DNA of 64,000 bases, taken from contig NZ_LQAQ01000018.1 of assembly GCF_001583495.1 (NCBI RefSeq), forward strand, positions 186,001 to 250,000. The letters run 5' to 3'. This document shows, in pieces, positions 44,736 through 53,365 of the stretch. The translations under genes were made by a program, and so were the position numbers. Below the pieces are notes generated by a model. That model was not told the origin of the DNA and made no database searches. It worked only from the letters and a program-made list of their open reading frames with translations. This stretch comes from Flammeovirga sp. SJP92 (GTDB taxonomy: Bacteria; Bacteroidota; Bacteroidia; Cytophagales; Flammeovirgaceae). Position 1 is the stretch's first letter. Every line of letters starts with the position of its first letter.

Positions 44736-45020
44736 ATGTCGATAAAATTTCTTGAGGCTTTAGAGCAGACCATCAAAGACAGACATGATTCTCCTTCAGA
44801 TACTTCTTATACAAGTAGTCTTTTTGCAAAAGGAATCAATAAGGTTGCTCAAAAAGTAGGTGAAGAAGCGGTAGAATTAGTCATCGAGGCGAAGGATGAT
44901 AATGAAGAATTATTCCTAAATGAGGCGGCCGATTTACTGTACCATTATATTGTACTTTTACGTGCTAAAGGTTATGGTTTAGAAGATGTTACGAAAATTT
45001 TAGAAGAACGTCACAAGTAA
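44736..45020 (+). CDS. hisE: Phosphoribosyl-ATP pyrophosphatase, stand-alone
   Basis: 94 residues. Hydrolyses phosphoribosyl-ATP to phosphoribosyl-AMP, second step of histidine synthesis. MazG-like all-alpha fold with KVAQKVGEEAVELVIEAKDD (E-E-x-x-E metal motif) and LNEAADLLYHYIVLLRAKGY (ExxD). Most Bacteroidota carry this activity fused as HisIE; here it is a separate gene away from any his cluster. The short flanking gap to the 45087 gene (66 bp, no terminator) suggests joint transcription with that small membrane protein. Confidence 0.95.
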   Translation: MSIKFLEALEQTIKDRHDSPSDTSYTSSLFAKGINKVAQKVGEEAVELVIEAKDDNEELFLNEAADLLYHYIVLLRAKGYGLEDVTKILEERHK

Positions 45021-45086
45021 ATTATTAAGTATGCTTGATTTTGATTAAATTACTATTACAAAACAACATACTACCCAAGAAAACAC

Positions 45087-45437
45087 ATGAAAACCTTAGA
45101 GTCTATATCATTTCGAAATTTCGAGCTCATAGAGGAGTACCTCAATGGAAAACTGAGTCCTGTAGAAAGCCAAACGCTTTTGAGACGACTTACGATTGAC
45201 CATGAACTGAGGGAGGATTTTGATTTGGTAGTGGAGATGAGCACAGACATGGTTTCTTGGCCAATCGAAAAAAAGAATAGAATACGAATTGCTTTTGCTA
45301 CAAGACATTCCAAAGCTGTAGTTTCTCAAAACAAGGCCAACCTTGCTAAAGATCTAGTGGCTTACGGCACTGCAACTATTGCGGCGGCAGGTTTATTGGT
45401 ATTTGTCAGTGGCTTATTTGTATTCTTCGCTTCATAA
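45087..45437 (+). CDS. Small anti-sigma-like protein with one membrane helix
   Basis: 116 residues. The N-terminal half (FELIEEYLNGKLSPVESQTL, LRRLTIDHELREDFDLV) has the YLxGxLSxxExxxxxxxLxxDxxLxxD pattern of anti-sigma factor cytoplasmic domains, without a zinc-binding H-x-x-x-C-x-x-C. A single C-terminal membrane helix (TATIAAAGLLVFVSGLFVFF) ends the protein, so no periplasmic sensor follows. No sigma factor gene is adjacent. Follows hisE by 66 bp; strong terminator after. Anti-sigma function is inference. Confidence 0.7.
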   Translation: MKTLESISFRNFELIEEYLNGKLSPVESQTLLRRLTIDHELREDFDLVVEMSTDMVSWPIEKKNRIRIAFATRHSKAVVSQNKANLAKDLVAYGTATIAAAGLLVFVSGLFVFFAS

Positions 45438-45450
45438 ATTCGTTATATCG

Positions 45451-45483
45451 AAAAAGGCTACCTTCTGAAAAGGTAGCCTTTTT
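45451..45483 (+). terminator. Terminator after the anti-sigma-like gene
   Basis: Perfect 14-bp stem AAAAAGGCTACCTT / AAGGTAGCCTTTTT with a 5-nt loop and T run. Confidence 0.93.
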
Positions 45484-45683
45484 TTGAAAACGAAAAATTA
45501 TATATCTGATTATCAGCGTAAAATATCTTACTGAGTAGAAATTCTTACAGTAACAAATCAGTGTTTTGTTATTTGATATTACAAACTTAAGAAAACGAAA
45601 TACTAAATGAAAGCGAAAATTCGCAAAAAATCCGATTTTTCATTAAATCTGTGCTATTTTTACATTTATTAGCCACCATAAAG

Positions 45684-45691
45684 TATTTTTG
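45684..45691 (+). promoter_or_regulatory. Possible -7 element of the XRE regulator gene
   Basis: TATTTTTG matches TAnnTTTG, about 145 bp before the preferred GTG start and 20 bp before the alternative ATG. Confidence 0.35.
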
Positions 45692-45836
45692 ATCGTTATC
45701 AGATAGTATCTTGTTGCTATTGAATAGAGGAGGAGGTACTTCTACAAATGTTTTTCGAGTGTTGTGGATCATTTGTATTGGTGCTGAGTGTTTTATAAAA
45801 ATCAAATTTGAAACCAAGTTAGTCAATATACATCCT

Positions 45837-47342
45837 GTGATATTAGAAGAAAATATACGCCTTATTTTCGGTTTGAAGGTCCGAATGCATAGGCAAGAAC
45901 AGAAATTATCATTATCGGAATTAGCAAAAAAGGCTGAAATGTCCGTTTCCTACATCAACGAAATTGAGAAAGGAAAGAAGTACCCTAAAAGAAATAAAAT
46001 AACATCACTGGCGGCTGCTTTAAAAGTATCTTATGATGAGTTGGTTTCTTTGAAGATCTCCAAAAAACTAGGGGCTATTTCAAAGTTATTGAACTCTAAT
46101 ATTCTTCAGGAACTTCCTCTAGATGTTTTTGGTCTTGAACCAAGAAACCTCTTAGAGCTGATGTCAGATGCTCCATCCAAACTTTCTGCCTTCATCAATA
46201 CTATTGTTGAGATTTCAAGAAATTACAACCTTACAGTAGAAAACTTTTACTTTTCGGTGTTACGTTCTTATCAAGAAATCCATGATAACTATTTTGAAGA
46301 AGTAGAAATTGCGGCAAAGGAATTCAGAAGAAAGATCATAGATGACGACAAGCCGTTGGAGATCCAACTACGTCAGTACTTGACAACGTTCTGCAATTAT
46401 AGAATTGATGAAGAAAGCCTTTCGGAACATGAAGCTTTAGACACATTGAGAACGGTCATTAAAGTTGAAGATGACGGCACAAATGTCTTGATGATCAATA
46501 AAAAGCTGAATGCCAGAAGACGTACGTTTATATATGCTCGTGAAGCAGCCTTTCAGGTGTTGAACCTTCAGGAAAGATCAATGACTTATTCATGGATGCA
46601 AGTCAAATCTTTCGACATGCTTTTCAATGATTACATGGCCACTTATTTTGCTGGAGCCTTTTTAGTACCTGAAGAAGCATTGGTAGAAGATCTGCAAGAG
46701 ATTGTGCACAGCAATAGTTTCTCTAACGAGAAAATGTTAGACCTCATTGCAAAGCATAATACTTCTCCTGAGACTTTCCTTCACCGTCTGACAAGTATTC
46801 TTCCAAAGCATTTTGGCTTAAGCAAAATTTTCTTCCTGCGTCTGGATCATATTCCTGGTTCCAACCGCTACTCATTGACCAAAGAACTTCACCTTGATGG
46901 ATTACATAGCCCTCACGGTACGGTACTGAGTGAACATTACTGTAGAAGATGGGTTTCTTTAAAGATTTTTGAAGACCTAGAACAAGCGAGATCAGAAGGC
47001 AAGGAAGATGAATATATTTGTGATGCTCAAACTTCAAGGTATATCACTTCCGGTAAAGAATACTTCTGTATCAGCGTTGCAAGAGCATTGCCATTGGTAG
47101 ATGAAACTATTGATACAAGTATTACAATTGGATTCTTGATCAATGATAATTTCAGAGAAAAATCCAAATTGTGGCAGTCCGAAAAAGTAAGGATGGAGTT
47201 CGTAAATGAAACCTGCGAACGTTGTCCATCAGTAGACTGTCAGGTAAGGGCTTCTGATTCTATTGTATTGAAAAAAGAACAGCAAGAAAAAGAAAGAATT
47301 GCTGCTTTAGAAGCAATTTTAGGAAAACCTGTTGTATCTTAG
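45837..47342 (+). CDS. XRE-family regulator of the COG3800 (ScfR/RamB-like) type
   Basis: 501 residues from a GTG at 45837 (read as MILEENIRLIFGLKVR), the start that fits family N-termini; an ATG at 45711 would add 42 residues with an odd hydrophobic stretch. HTH: LSLSELAKKAEMSVSYINEI then EKGKKYPKRNKI. The middle is the large ImmA/IrrE-like region, but the metal site HExxH is not present: the expected place reads IYAREAAFQVL. The C-terminus has the Cys cluster CERCPSVDCQVRA characteristic of the DUF2083 end. Members regulate short-chain acyl metabolism in actinobacteria and proteobacteria; the target here is unknown. Monocistronic. Confidence 0.85.
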   Translation: MILEENIRLIFGLKVRMHRQEQKLSLSELAKKAEMSVSYINEIEKGKKYPKRNKITSLAAALKVSYDELVSLKISKKLGAISKLLNSNILQELPLDVFGLEPRNLLELMSDAPSKLSAFINTIVEISRNYNLTVENFYFSVLRSYQEIHDNYFEEVEIAAKEFRRKIIDDDKPLEIQLRQYLTTFCNYRIDEESLSEHEALDTLRTVIKVEDDGTNVLMINKKLNARRRTFIYAREAAFQVLNLQERSMTYSWMQVKSFDMLFNDYMATYFAGAFLVPEEALVEDLQEIVHSNSFSNEKMLDLIAKHNTSPETFLHRLTSILPKHFGLSKIFFLRLDHIPGSNRYSLTKELHLDGLHSPHGTVLSEHYCRRWVSLKIFEDLEQARSEGKEDEYICDAQTSRYITSGKEYFCISVARALPLVDETIDTSITIGFLINDNFREKSKLWQSEKVRMEFVNETCERCPSVDCQVRASDSIVLKKEQQEKERIAALEAILGKPVVS

Positions 47343-47400
47343 GCGGTGAATAATTCTACTGTTAAGGTTTTTATAGATCAATTGCATCTAATAACATACT

Positions 47401-47455
47401 AAAAAGGCGAAGAGATTCAAGGAATTATTCAATTCTTAGAGTTTCTTCGCTTTTT
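47401..47455 (+). terminator. Terminator of the XRE regulator gene
   Basis: AAAAAGGCGAAGA pairs with TCTTCGCTTTTT with one bulged G, long loop with a smaller inner hairpin, T run at end. Confidence 0.75.
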
Positions 47456-47572
47456 GAGCTCTACATCAATTTTGAAACCTCAATATTAGATGGATTTCAA
47501 GGTATACTCTTATAATTTAAATTGAGATCACTCAATCTCTAGTACTGTAGATTTTTTTATCGTCAAATCTTA

Positions 47573-50221
47573 GTGACTTTACACACAAAACATATCTTCT
47601 TTTTCATTCTTTTCATTTTTATGAATGGCACCCTCCTTTTTGCTCAAAATAGAGGGAAGGAAAAGTATGATTTTGATTTTGATGAAGTCAGCTGGGCAGA
47701 GGCGATTACAATGCTTTCTGAAGCACATGATTTAAATTTCATCTACAGTGATGATAACCTTCCGGTGGTCAACCGTTTTACCTTCCAAAAGAAAAACGCC
47801 AAACTTGATGAAGTGCTTACGGCTTTATTCAATGGACAATTTTTAGGCTATAGAATCGATGGCAGTGATGTAATTATCTCTGTGAACCGAATACCGCTTG
47901 ATTCAAGGGAAGGGCGAAGACTCACCCGATATCCAGTCAATGGTATCATAAGGGATTTATACTCTAAAGAAACAGTTATTGGCGCCACGATCTTCTTTGA
48001 AGATATCTCCATTGGTACTGTAAGCAACGTCAATGGCTTCTATTCCATTTCTGTTCCAGAAGGAAAATACCTCGTTTCTATCAAATCTTTGGGCTATACA
48101 AATGTAGATACACTCATTGAAGTAAAGGGGGAAACGGAATTGAACCTTAACCTGAAAATCAAAGAGACAAAGTTAAGAGAGATTGTAGTGCTTTCGAGTA
48201 ACTCCGAAATCTATGACGGTATTTTGCAACTGAGTAATATTACGACTGTTACTCCCGAAGCCACCAATGAACTTCCACTTATTTTGGGTGAGGGAGATGT
48301 AATGAAATCGTTGCAGCTCATGCCAGGCTTCAAGAGTGCCAATGAAGGAAGTTCAGAAATTTCCGTACGCGGTGGCGGCACAGATCAGAACTTATTTTTA
48401 ATTGATAATGTGCCTATTTACAACGCCACTCACAGTTTAGGGTTTTATTCTATTTTCAATACCAACTCATTGAAAAATGTTCAAACCTACAAAAGTGGTA
48501 TTCCAGCTCAGTACGGTGGCAGAGGTTCTTCTGTCATCGATGTGCATCTGAAAGAAGGTAATAATCAGAATTATCGATTTTCTGGTGGAATAGGTACCAT
48601 GTCGGCAAATGCCACTATTGAAGGACCTATCATTAAAGACAAAGCTTCATTTATTATATCTGGTAGAAGACCTTACACGGACTTACTTTCAAGTACTACA
48701 AGAGGTGACATCAATACGGTTCTTTTCTATGATCTAAGTTCAAAGCTTAAGTTCCAACTCAATAAGAAAAACGTACTGACGGTGTCAGGGTATTTCAGCA
48801 GAGATAAATTGGCCTTCCAAAATGTTTCTTCTAGTGAATGGGGCAACAAAACAGCCAATGTAACTTGGTCTTCTTTGCTTTCTCCTAAAACATATAGCAA
48901 TCTTACTTTTTGGTACACCAACTATGATGTAGCTAATATTGTGAATACCATTCCAGAAACGAGTTATAGAACTACCTACGCATTGGATGATTATGGATTA
49001 AAATACAAAGTGGAACAGTATTTCACCCCTGACATGACGCTAAAAACAGGTGTTGAGAGCATTCTCCACACCTATAACCAAGGTAGTATTACACCTTTTG
49101 ATGAAGAATCTATTGTGACACCCAATGATCCTCAGGACATCAGAGCAGTGGAATCGGGTCTATTTGCTGACTTTGAATGGAACATGAATGAGAAAGTGAA
49201 AGTAGGACTTGGAGTACGTTATTCAAGGTTTGATAATGTCAGAAACGAAAGAGAGTACATTTATGATATTGAACCCTTCCAGCTTTCTGCCGATAGTATT
49301 ACGGATGGCAATATTGTAGATACAGTACGGAATTCGGGCATCAGCTTTGACCATTCTCATCACAGTATTGACCCTAGGGTTTCTGTCAGCGTGGCCTTGA
49401 CTCCACAGCAGTCGGTTCGAATTGCCTATGATAGAATGACGCAATATGCACAAGAATTAGCATTGACTACTCTTCCTAGTAACTCTGGTGTATGGATTCC
49501 TTCCAACAAATACATAAAACCATTGATCAACAACCAGTATTCAATTGGTTACCTCACAAAATCAAGAGACAATATGTATGACTTCTCATTGGATGCTTAT
49601 TATAAAACATCTGATGATATTCTGGAATTTAAACCCAACGGAAGGTATGTTGTCACCGATCATGTGGAAACAGACGTCACTTCGGGTACTGGACAGAGTT
49701 ATGGGGTTGAATCAATTTTTAGAAAAAGAAAAGGAAAACTAACGGGATCTGTCTCCTATACTTACAGTTTTTCTTTTATCAAAATACCTCAAATCAATGA
49801 TGGCAACTGGTATCCTACAGATCAGGATCAACGGCATGTTTTCAACATATTAGCCTCTTTCCAAATCTCAAAACAGATACAGTTCTCTGCTGTATGGAAT
49901 TATGCCTCAGGGCGTCCATTTACCGCTCCAATCGGAAAATATTATAAAGAAGGTTATGTGGTACCTATTTATGGGGATCGAAATGGTGCAAGACTGCCAA
50001 GTACACATCACTTAGATATTTCTTTAACTTTTTATAGGAAAATGAGTGAACAGAAGAAAAATGAAAGTAGTTTCAACTTTTCTATCTATAATGTTTACGC
50101 TCGTAAAAATACCTATTCTTATATTTTTAGAAGTAAAAGAAACAACCCTGAAGAATTGGAAACTGTGAAGGTTTACTTATTTAGTATTATTCCTTCCTTC
50201 AGTTACAACTTTAAATTCTAA
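47573..50221 (+). CDS. TonB-dependent receptor with STN and carboxypeptidase-like domains
   Basis: 882 residues, GTG start (the first ATG would cut the signal peptide HTKHIFFFILFIFMNGTLLFAQ). Order: STN domain (about 30-95, VSWAEAITMLSEAHDLNFIY), carboxypeptidase-regulatory-like domain (about 115-190, GIIRDLYSKETVIGATIFFE), plug (about 215-330, VMKSLQLMPGFKSANEGSSE, SVRGGGTDQNLFLIDNVPIY), and a barrel to the end with final strand IIPSFSYNFKF. The STN domain is typical of receptors that signal to FecR-type anti-sigma factors, but no FecR/FecI pair adjoins. Paired with a DUF4249 lipoprotein 6 bp downstream. Ligand unknown. Confidence 0.93.
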   Translation: MTLHTKHIFFFILFIFMNGTLLFAQNRGKEKYDFDFDEVSWAEAITMLSEAHDLNFIYSDDNLPVVNRFTFQKKNAKLDEVLTALFNGQFLGYRIDGSDVIISVNRIPLDSREGRRLTRYPVNGIIRDLYSKETVIGATIFFEDISIGTVSNVNGFYSISVPEGKYLVSIKSLGYTNVDTLIEVKGETELNLNLKIKETKLREIVVLSSNSEIYDGILQLSNITTVTPEATNELPLILGEGDVMKSLQLMPGFKSANEGSSEISVRGGGTDQNLFLIDNVPIYNATHSLGFYSIFNTNSLKNVQTYKSGIPAQYGGRGSSVIDVHLKEGNNQNYRFSGGIGTMSANATIEGPIIKDKASFIISGRRPYTDLLSSTTRGDINTVLFYDLSSKLKFQLNKKNVLTVSGYFSRDKLAFQNVSSSEWGNKTANVTWSSLLSPKTYSNLTFWYTNYDVANIVNTIPETSYRTTYALDDYGLKYKVEQYFTPDMTLKTGVESILHTYNQGSITPFDEESIVTPNDPQDIRAVESGLFADFEWNMNEKVKVGLGVRYSRFDNVRNEREYIYDIEPFQLSADSITDGNIVDTVRNSGISFDHSHHSIDPRVSVSVALTPQQSVRIAYDRMTQYAQELALTTLPSNSGVWIPSNKYIKPLINNQYSIGYLTKSRDNMYDFSLDAYYKTSDDILEFKPNGRYVVTDHVETDVTSGTGQSYGVESIFRKRKGKLTGSVSYTYSFSFIKIPQINDGNWYPTDQDQRHVFNILASFQISKQIQFSAVWNYASGRPFTAPIGKYYKEGYVVPIYGDRNGARLPSTHHLDISLTFYRKMSEQKKNESSFNFSIYNVYARKNTYSYIFRSKRNNPEELETVKVYLFSIIPSFSYNFKF

Positions 50222-50227
50222 ACATCA

Positions 50228-51079
50228 ATGAATTATAAAAACCTAATTATAGTAGTAGTATTGGCAATATGGGGTTGTGAAGAACCCATTAGGCTGGATC
50301 TTCCGAGTGGTGAGCCAAGCACTATTATTGATGCCAATATCTCAGAAAGTAATGTGGTTTCAAGGGTTGTCCTGTCCAAGTCTTTAGGTTTTAATGATAC
50401 CATTGATTTCCCTCCTATTGAAAATGCCAGTGTGGTATTGCAGCATACAAAAAGTGAAACCTCCTTTTCATTCAATTACGTCAATACACTAAGTGTTGGT
50501 GCTGTCTATGAAGCACAGAATGAAGTACAGCTTATCACTAACGACTTTTATTTTTTCTCCGTTTACTTACCTGGCAGTATTGAGGACCCCGATACACTGT
50601 ATCAAGCAACGATGAAAATGCCTACCAAAGTCCCTGTGGATGGAATTGGCTTTAGAAAATTGGATAATGAAGTAGATCAGCATGTTTTAAGGATATTTTT
50701 CACGGATCCAGAAGGAGAAAGAAATTTTTACAGCTGGAGGGTTTCTCAGAAAATTAATGGGGAGTTTGTCATCTTATCAACCACTAAAGTACCACTTTAT
50801 ACCGACCAGGGAATTGATGGAAAATCGGTATTTGTAGAATTCAGTGGAAAGAATTTTTCACTCAATGATACGCTTCAAGTGCATTTCAAGTCACTGACCA
50901 GAGATGCTTATGATTATTATAGATCGCTGAATAATTTGATTGATGTTTCGGGAACCAACACCTCTGCGGATAATCCTAGAAGTAATTTTGTGAGCAGTGC
51001 CGGCGATAGATCCTTCGGTTATTATTCTTTGGAAGGAGTTGACGACACTGAAATTTTTGCAGTAATTGATTCTCTATAA
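50228..51079 (+). CDS. DUF4249-family lipoprotein
   Basis: 283 residues. Lipoprotein signal MNYKNLIIVVVLAIWGC (Cys17), then DUF4249 landmarks: STIIDANISESNVVSRVVLS, a middle NASVVLQHTKSETSFSFNY and VGAVYEAQNEVQLITNDFYF, and the end DRSFGYYSLEGVDDTEIFAV. DUF4249 proteins go with TonB receptors in Bacteroidota and are probably surface lids or binding partners. It follows the receptor by 6 bp. Its last 6 bp overlap the 3' end of the convergent gene at 51074, with no terminator between. Confidence 0.9.
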   Translation: MNYKNLIIVVVLAIWGCEEPIRLDLPSGEPSTIIDANISESNVVSRVVLSKSLGFNDTIDFPPIENASVVLQHTKSETSFSFNYVNTLSVGAVYEAQNEVQLITNDFYFFSVYLPGSIEDPDTLYQATMKMPTKVPVDGIGFRKLDNEVDQHVLRIFFTDPEGERNFYSWRVSQKINGEFVILSTTKVPLYTDQGIDGKSVFVEFSGKNFSLNDTLQVHFKSLTRDAYDYYRSLNNLIDVSGTNTSADNPRSNFVSSAGDRSFGYYSLEGVDDTEIFAVIDSL

Positions 51080-51616
51080 AGACAACCGTTTAAAATATTT
51101 TTTCAAAAAAGGCTGAGCAAACTTATACACCTTAAAGCCTCCTCGGATCAGATATGGACTGATATACTCTTTGATTTTTTTTCTGAATTGAACTGAAACA
51201 TAAGCCATCACAGCGGTGACAATGATTTGCACCATATTTTCATATTTCAAAGCATAAAGCATTGAGATAGTGTTGGCTAATGTCATTAGAAAATAAGACA
51301 ACGCATCCCAAAATTCCTGATTGGTTTGCATCTTGAAAAAAGCAAACTCCACCTCATACCAATGCCTTCTTAAAGTCCTTTTTATTTGGCTGGAATTCAG
51401 TTGAATTTCTGAATCTGTCATCTTAGGAATATAATTAAAGACATCAGCATCCAATTGAATCACAGTCATGAAACTGTACTCCCCTCCTGTTTTTAAAAGC
51501 AGAGGGGTATTGATCTCTACCCCTCCGTTTTGGAAAGTTTCAACCAGCATCTCCGCCGCATCTTTTGAAGCTTTGAGTTGCTTAAGTTTTTCATTAAATA
51601 CCTTCCAATTCACCAT
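51074..51616 (-). CDS. GDV-motif operon protein C, membrane
   Basis: 180 residues. Not a family I recognise. It carries MTVIQLDADVFNYIPKM (residues 50-66), which matches TVVQIDGDVTSYLTPKF in the upstream gene product. After the motif come a charged helical part (HWYEVEFAFFKMQTNQEF) and two close membrane helices (about 104-122 and 128-146: LSYFLMTLANTISMLYAL, MVQIIVTAVMAYVSVQF), then a basic amphipathic tail (LKKYFKRLSL). Last gene of a three-gene leftward operon, 2 bp after gene B. Probably the membrane partner of a complex formed by the three proteins; inference. Confidence 0.75.
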   Translation of the reverse strand: MVNWKVFNEKLKQLKASKDAAEMLVETFQNGGVEINTPLLLKTGGEYSFMTVIQLDADVFNYIPKMTDSEIQLNSSQIKRTLRRHWYEVEFAFFKMQTNQEFWDALSYFLMTLANTISMLYALKYENMVQIIVTAVMAYVSVQFRKKIKEYISPYLIRGGFKVYKFAQPFLKKYFKRLSL

Positions 51617-51618
51617 AT

Positions 51619-52482
51619 CTATGATTCAGTTGTTTTGTTATTTCCAAAAATGGATGAAAATGCTTTTCCTGTTAAATCTGTGAGAACTTTGAAGAACGAA
51701 GACCAGTGACCTGTTGCTTCATTGGTAGAATTTTGATGAAAATTCATCACCATTGTTCTCAACTCTGGAGGAAGCTTTACAAACTTTGGTGTCAGGTAGG
51801 AAGTTACGTCTCCATCAATCTGCACTACAGTTTGAAGCAAAACCTGCTGTGTACCCAATTCCCAAGCTTTACGGATCTGCGTAATTTGTTCGGTTCCAAA
51901 ATCCAATTCTTCCACTTCGTTCATTTCACGAAGCAAAATATCATTGTTCCATTTATGAGAGCCAATCTGTGAAGGATACCTATCATATTGCCCCACACCA
52001 CCATCATTGAATTCAGCATCATAACCTCTTTGCCCTTGCTTTGTTTCAATGGCTAACTTCGTACGTTGCATTTTGAACATTCCAATAAAGTTGGCACTTT
52101 GCCTTTCAATTCTGTAAAGCATCTGAATCCTTTCTTTCAAACTTTCAGATTGCTCTTCCGTTTGCATTCTAGGCAACAGTGACTCGTAGTATCTCTTTCC
52201 TTCCTGAGCAGCTCTTTTCACTTCATAAAAAGAATATTCACCCGCTCCTTCAAAACGCAACAGAAACTTCTCTTTTCCTGAAGCATCCACACAAGCAGGA
52301 ACACCTTTGGCTTTTTCACAAATACCAAACTCAATCAGTGTTTTTCTATACCTTTCTATGATATCTCTTAATGCCAAACGCTTGTTGACGGGCATTTTAG
52401 CACCTGTTGTATTCTCCTTTAAAATGGTATTAACTTCCAGCGTTAATAACTCATTGGCGATAGACTTTAGGGATTTCTCCAT
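51619..52482 (-). CDS. GDV-motif operon protein B
   Basis: 287 residues, soluble, no signal peptide. N-terminus IANELLTLEVNTILKENTTG (8-27) resembles the N-terminal NNLVTLDIKTIV of protein A. The middle (about 80-150) is helical (LKERIQMLYRIERQSANFIG). The motif TVVQIDGDVTSYLTPKF lies at 218-234, preceded by IRKAWELGTQQVLLQ and followed by MVMNFHQNSTNEATGHW; protein A has the same FHxxxxxxGH arrangement after its motif. No known domain. It begins 6 bp after protein A and ends 2 bp before protein C. Function unknown. Confidence 0.75.
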   Translation of the reverse strand: MEKSLKSIANELLTLEVNTILKENTTGAKMPVNKRLALRDIIERYRKTLIEFGICEKAKGVPACVDASGKEKFLLRFEGAGEYSFYEVKRAAQEGKRYYESLLPRMQTEEQSESLKERIQMLYRIERQSANFIGMFKMQRTKLAIETKQGQRGYDAEFNDGGVGQYDRYPSQIGSHKWNNDILLREMNEVEELDFGTEQITQIRKAWELGTQQVLLQTVVQIDGDVTSYLTPKFVKLPPELRTMVMNFHQNSTNEATGHWSSFFKVLTDLTGKAFSSIFGNNKTTES

Positions 52483-52488
52483 TGTATT

Positions 52489-53160
52489 CTATTCTTCCTC
52501 TTTTTTAGTATCCTCCTCATTATTGTCTTCTGAAGCTGATTGGTCGTCAGAAGAAGTGGCTGCAGGGGCATCATAATCAATTGGAGGAGTATCCAATGCT
52601 GGTGCGTCAGCTGTAGGTGCAGCCGCTGTAGAAGCTGGGTCAAACGCTGCTGCTTCATAATCAGGGGCTGCTGCCGCAGTCTGAGACGGGTCAAACGCTG
52701 TTTCTTCAGGATTGTATGACAACACCGGCTGTGCAGGTGCAGAAGGGAAAGCCTGTTGTGGAGTAGCCGCTGCACTGCTGTAAAATGAATCCGCAGGAGG
52801 AACGTCTATTCCTTTGGTCTTGGCATAAAGCTCAAACAAACTATAAACGGCCTTGATGTTGTCATTAATAATAGCATGTCCATGTTGTTCTTTTTGGGCA
52901 TGAAAATCACGAACCCATGCATATCTATCTTGAACCAGATCATTACTTACATAAGAGGTCACATCACCTTTCAGTAAATGAATTTTACTATTCATTACTT
53001 TATAGTCCGTTCCTTCTTTTTTGACGATCTCGTCTTTTTCTCCATTGACATGGAAATCACCTACAATGGTTTTTATATCTAGAGTAACTAAGTTGTTGAT
53101 ATAATCTTCAATATTGTTGACAAAGTTCTGAAAGAACCCAACATTTTCCTGATCTGACAT
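52489..53160 (-). CDS. GDV-motif operon protein A with disordered acidic Ala/Pro tail
   Basis: 223 residues, no signal peptide. Folded part 1-120: NNLVTLDIKTIVGDF (22-36), the motif HLLKGDVTSYVSNDLV (61-76), then DFHAQKEQHGHAIINDNIKA (85-104), which parallels protein B. Residues about 121-205 are Ala/Pro-rich with repeated FDPSQTAAAAP / FDPASTAAAP units, and the last 18 residues are strongly acidic (SEDNNEEDTKKEEE), so this part is likely disordered. First gene of the operon. An out-of-frame ORF on the same strand within the tail is an artefact of its low complexity. No known family. Confidence 0.75.
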   Translation of the reverse strand: MSDQENVGFFQNFVNNIEDYINNLVTLDIKTIVGDFHVNGEKDEIVKKEGTDYKVMNSKIHLLKGDVTSYVSNDLVQDRYAWVRDFHAQKEQHGHAIINDNIKAVYSLFELYAKTKGIDVPPADSFYSSAAATPQQAFPSAPAQPVLSYNPEETAFDPSQTAAAAPDYEAAAFDPASTAAAPTADAPALDTPPIDYDAPAATSSDDQSASEDNNEEDTKKEEE

Positions 53161-53296
53161 AGATATGTATTAAGGGGTTAGAATTTGATTATAAAAATGC
53201 GTATATAAATTTGAATCAATTGGATGAATTTTCCAAAAATTTAAGATAAAGTAATCATTTAGGAAATACTCACAATTATTATTGACCTCACTATAG

Positions 53297-53304
53297 TATA
53301 TTTG
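53297..53304 (+). promoter_or_regulatory. Predicted -7 element of hpt
   Basis: TATATTTG matches TAnnTTTG, 62 bp before the hpt start; no good -33 match. Confidence 0.4.
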
Positions 53305-53365
53305 TCTTTTACTTTCTTAATCTATAAAGAAAGATTAATCAAAATAGTCTTATAGAGAAACACTC

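Noticed and set aside
52467-52775. Gln/Leu-rich 102-residue ORF on the minus strand
   Set aside because: Out-of-frame reading of the Ala/Pro-rich low-complexity tail of protein A; composition (Leu, Gln, Arg repeats) is typical of such shadows.
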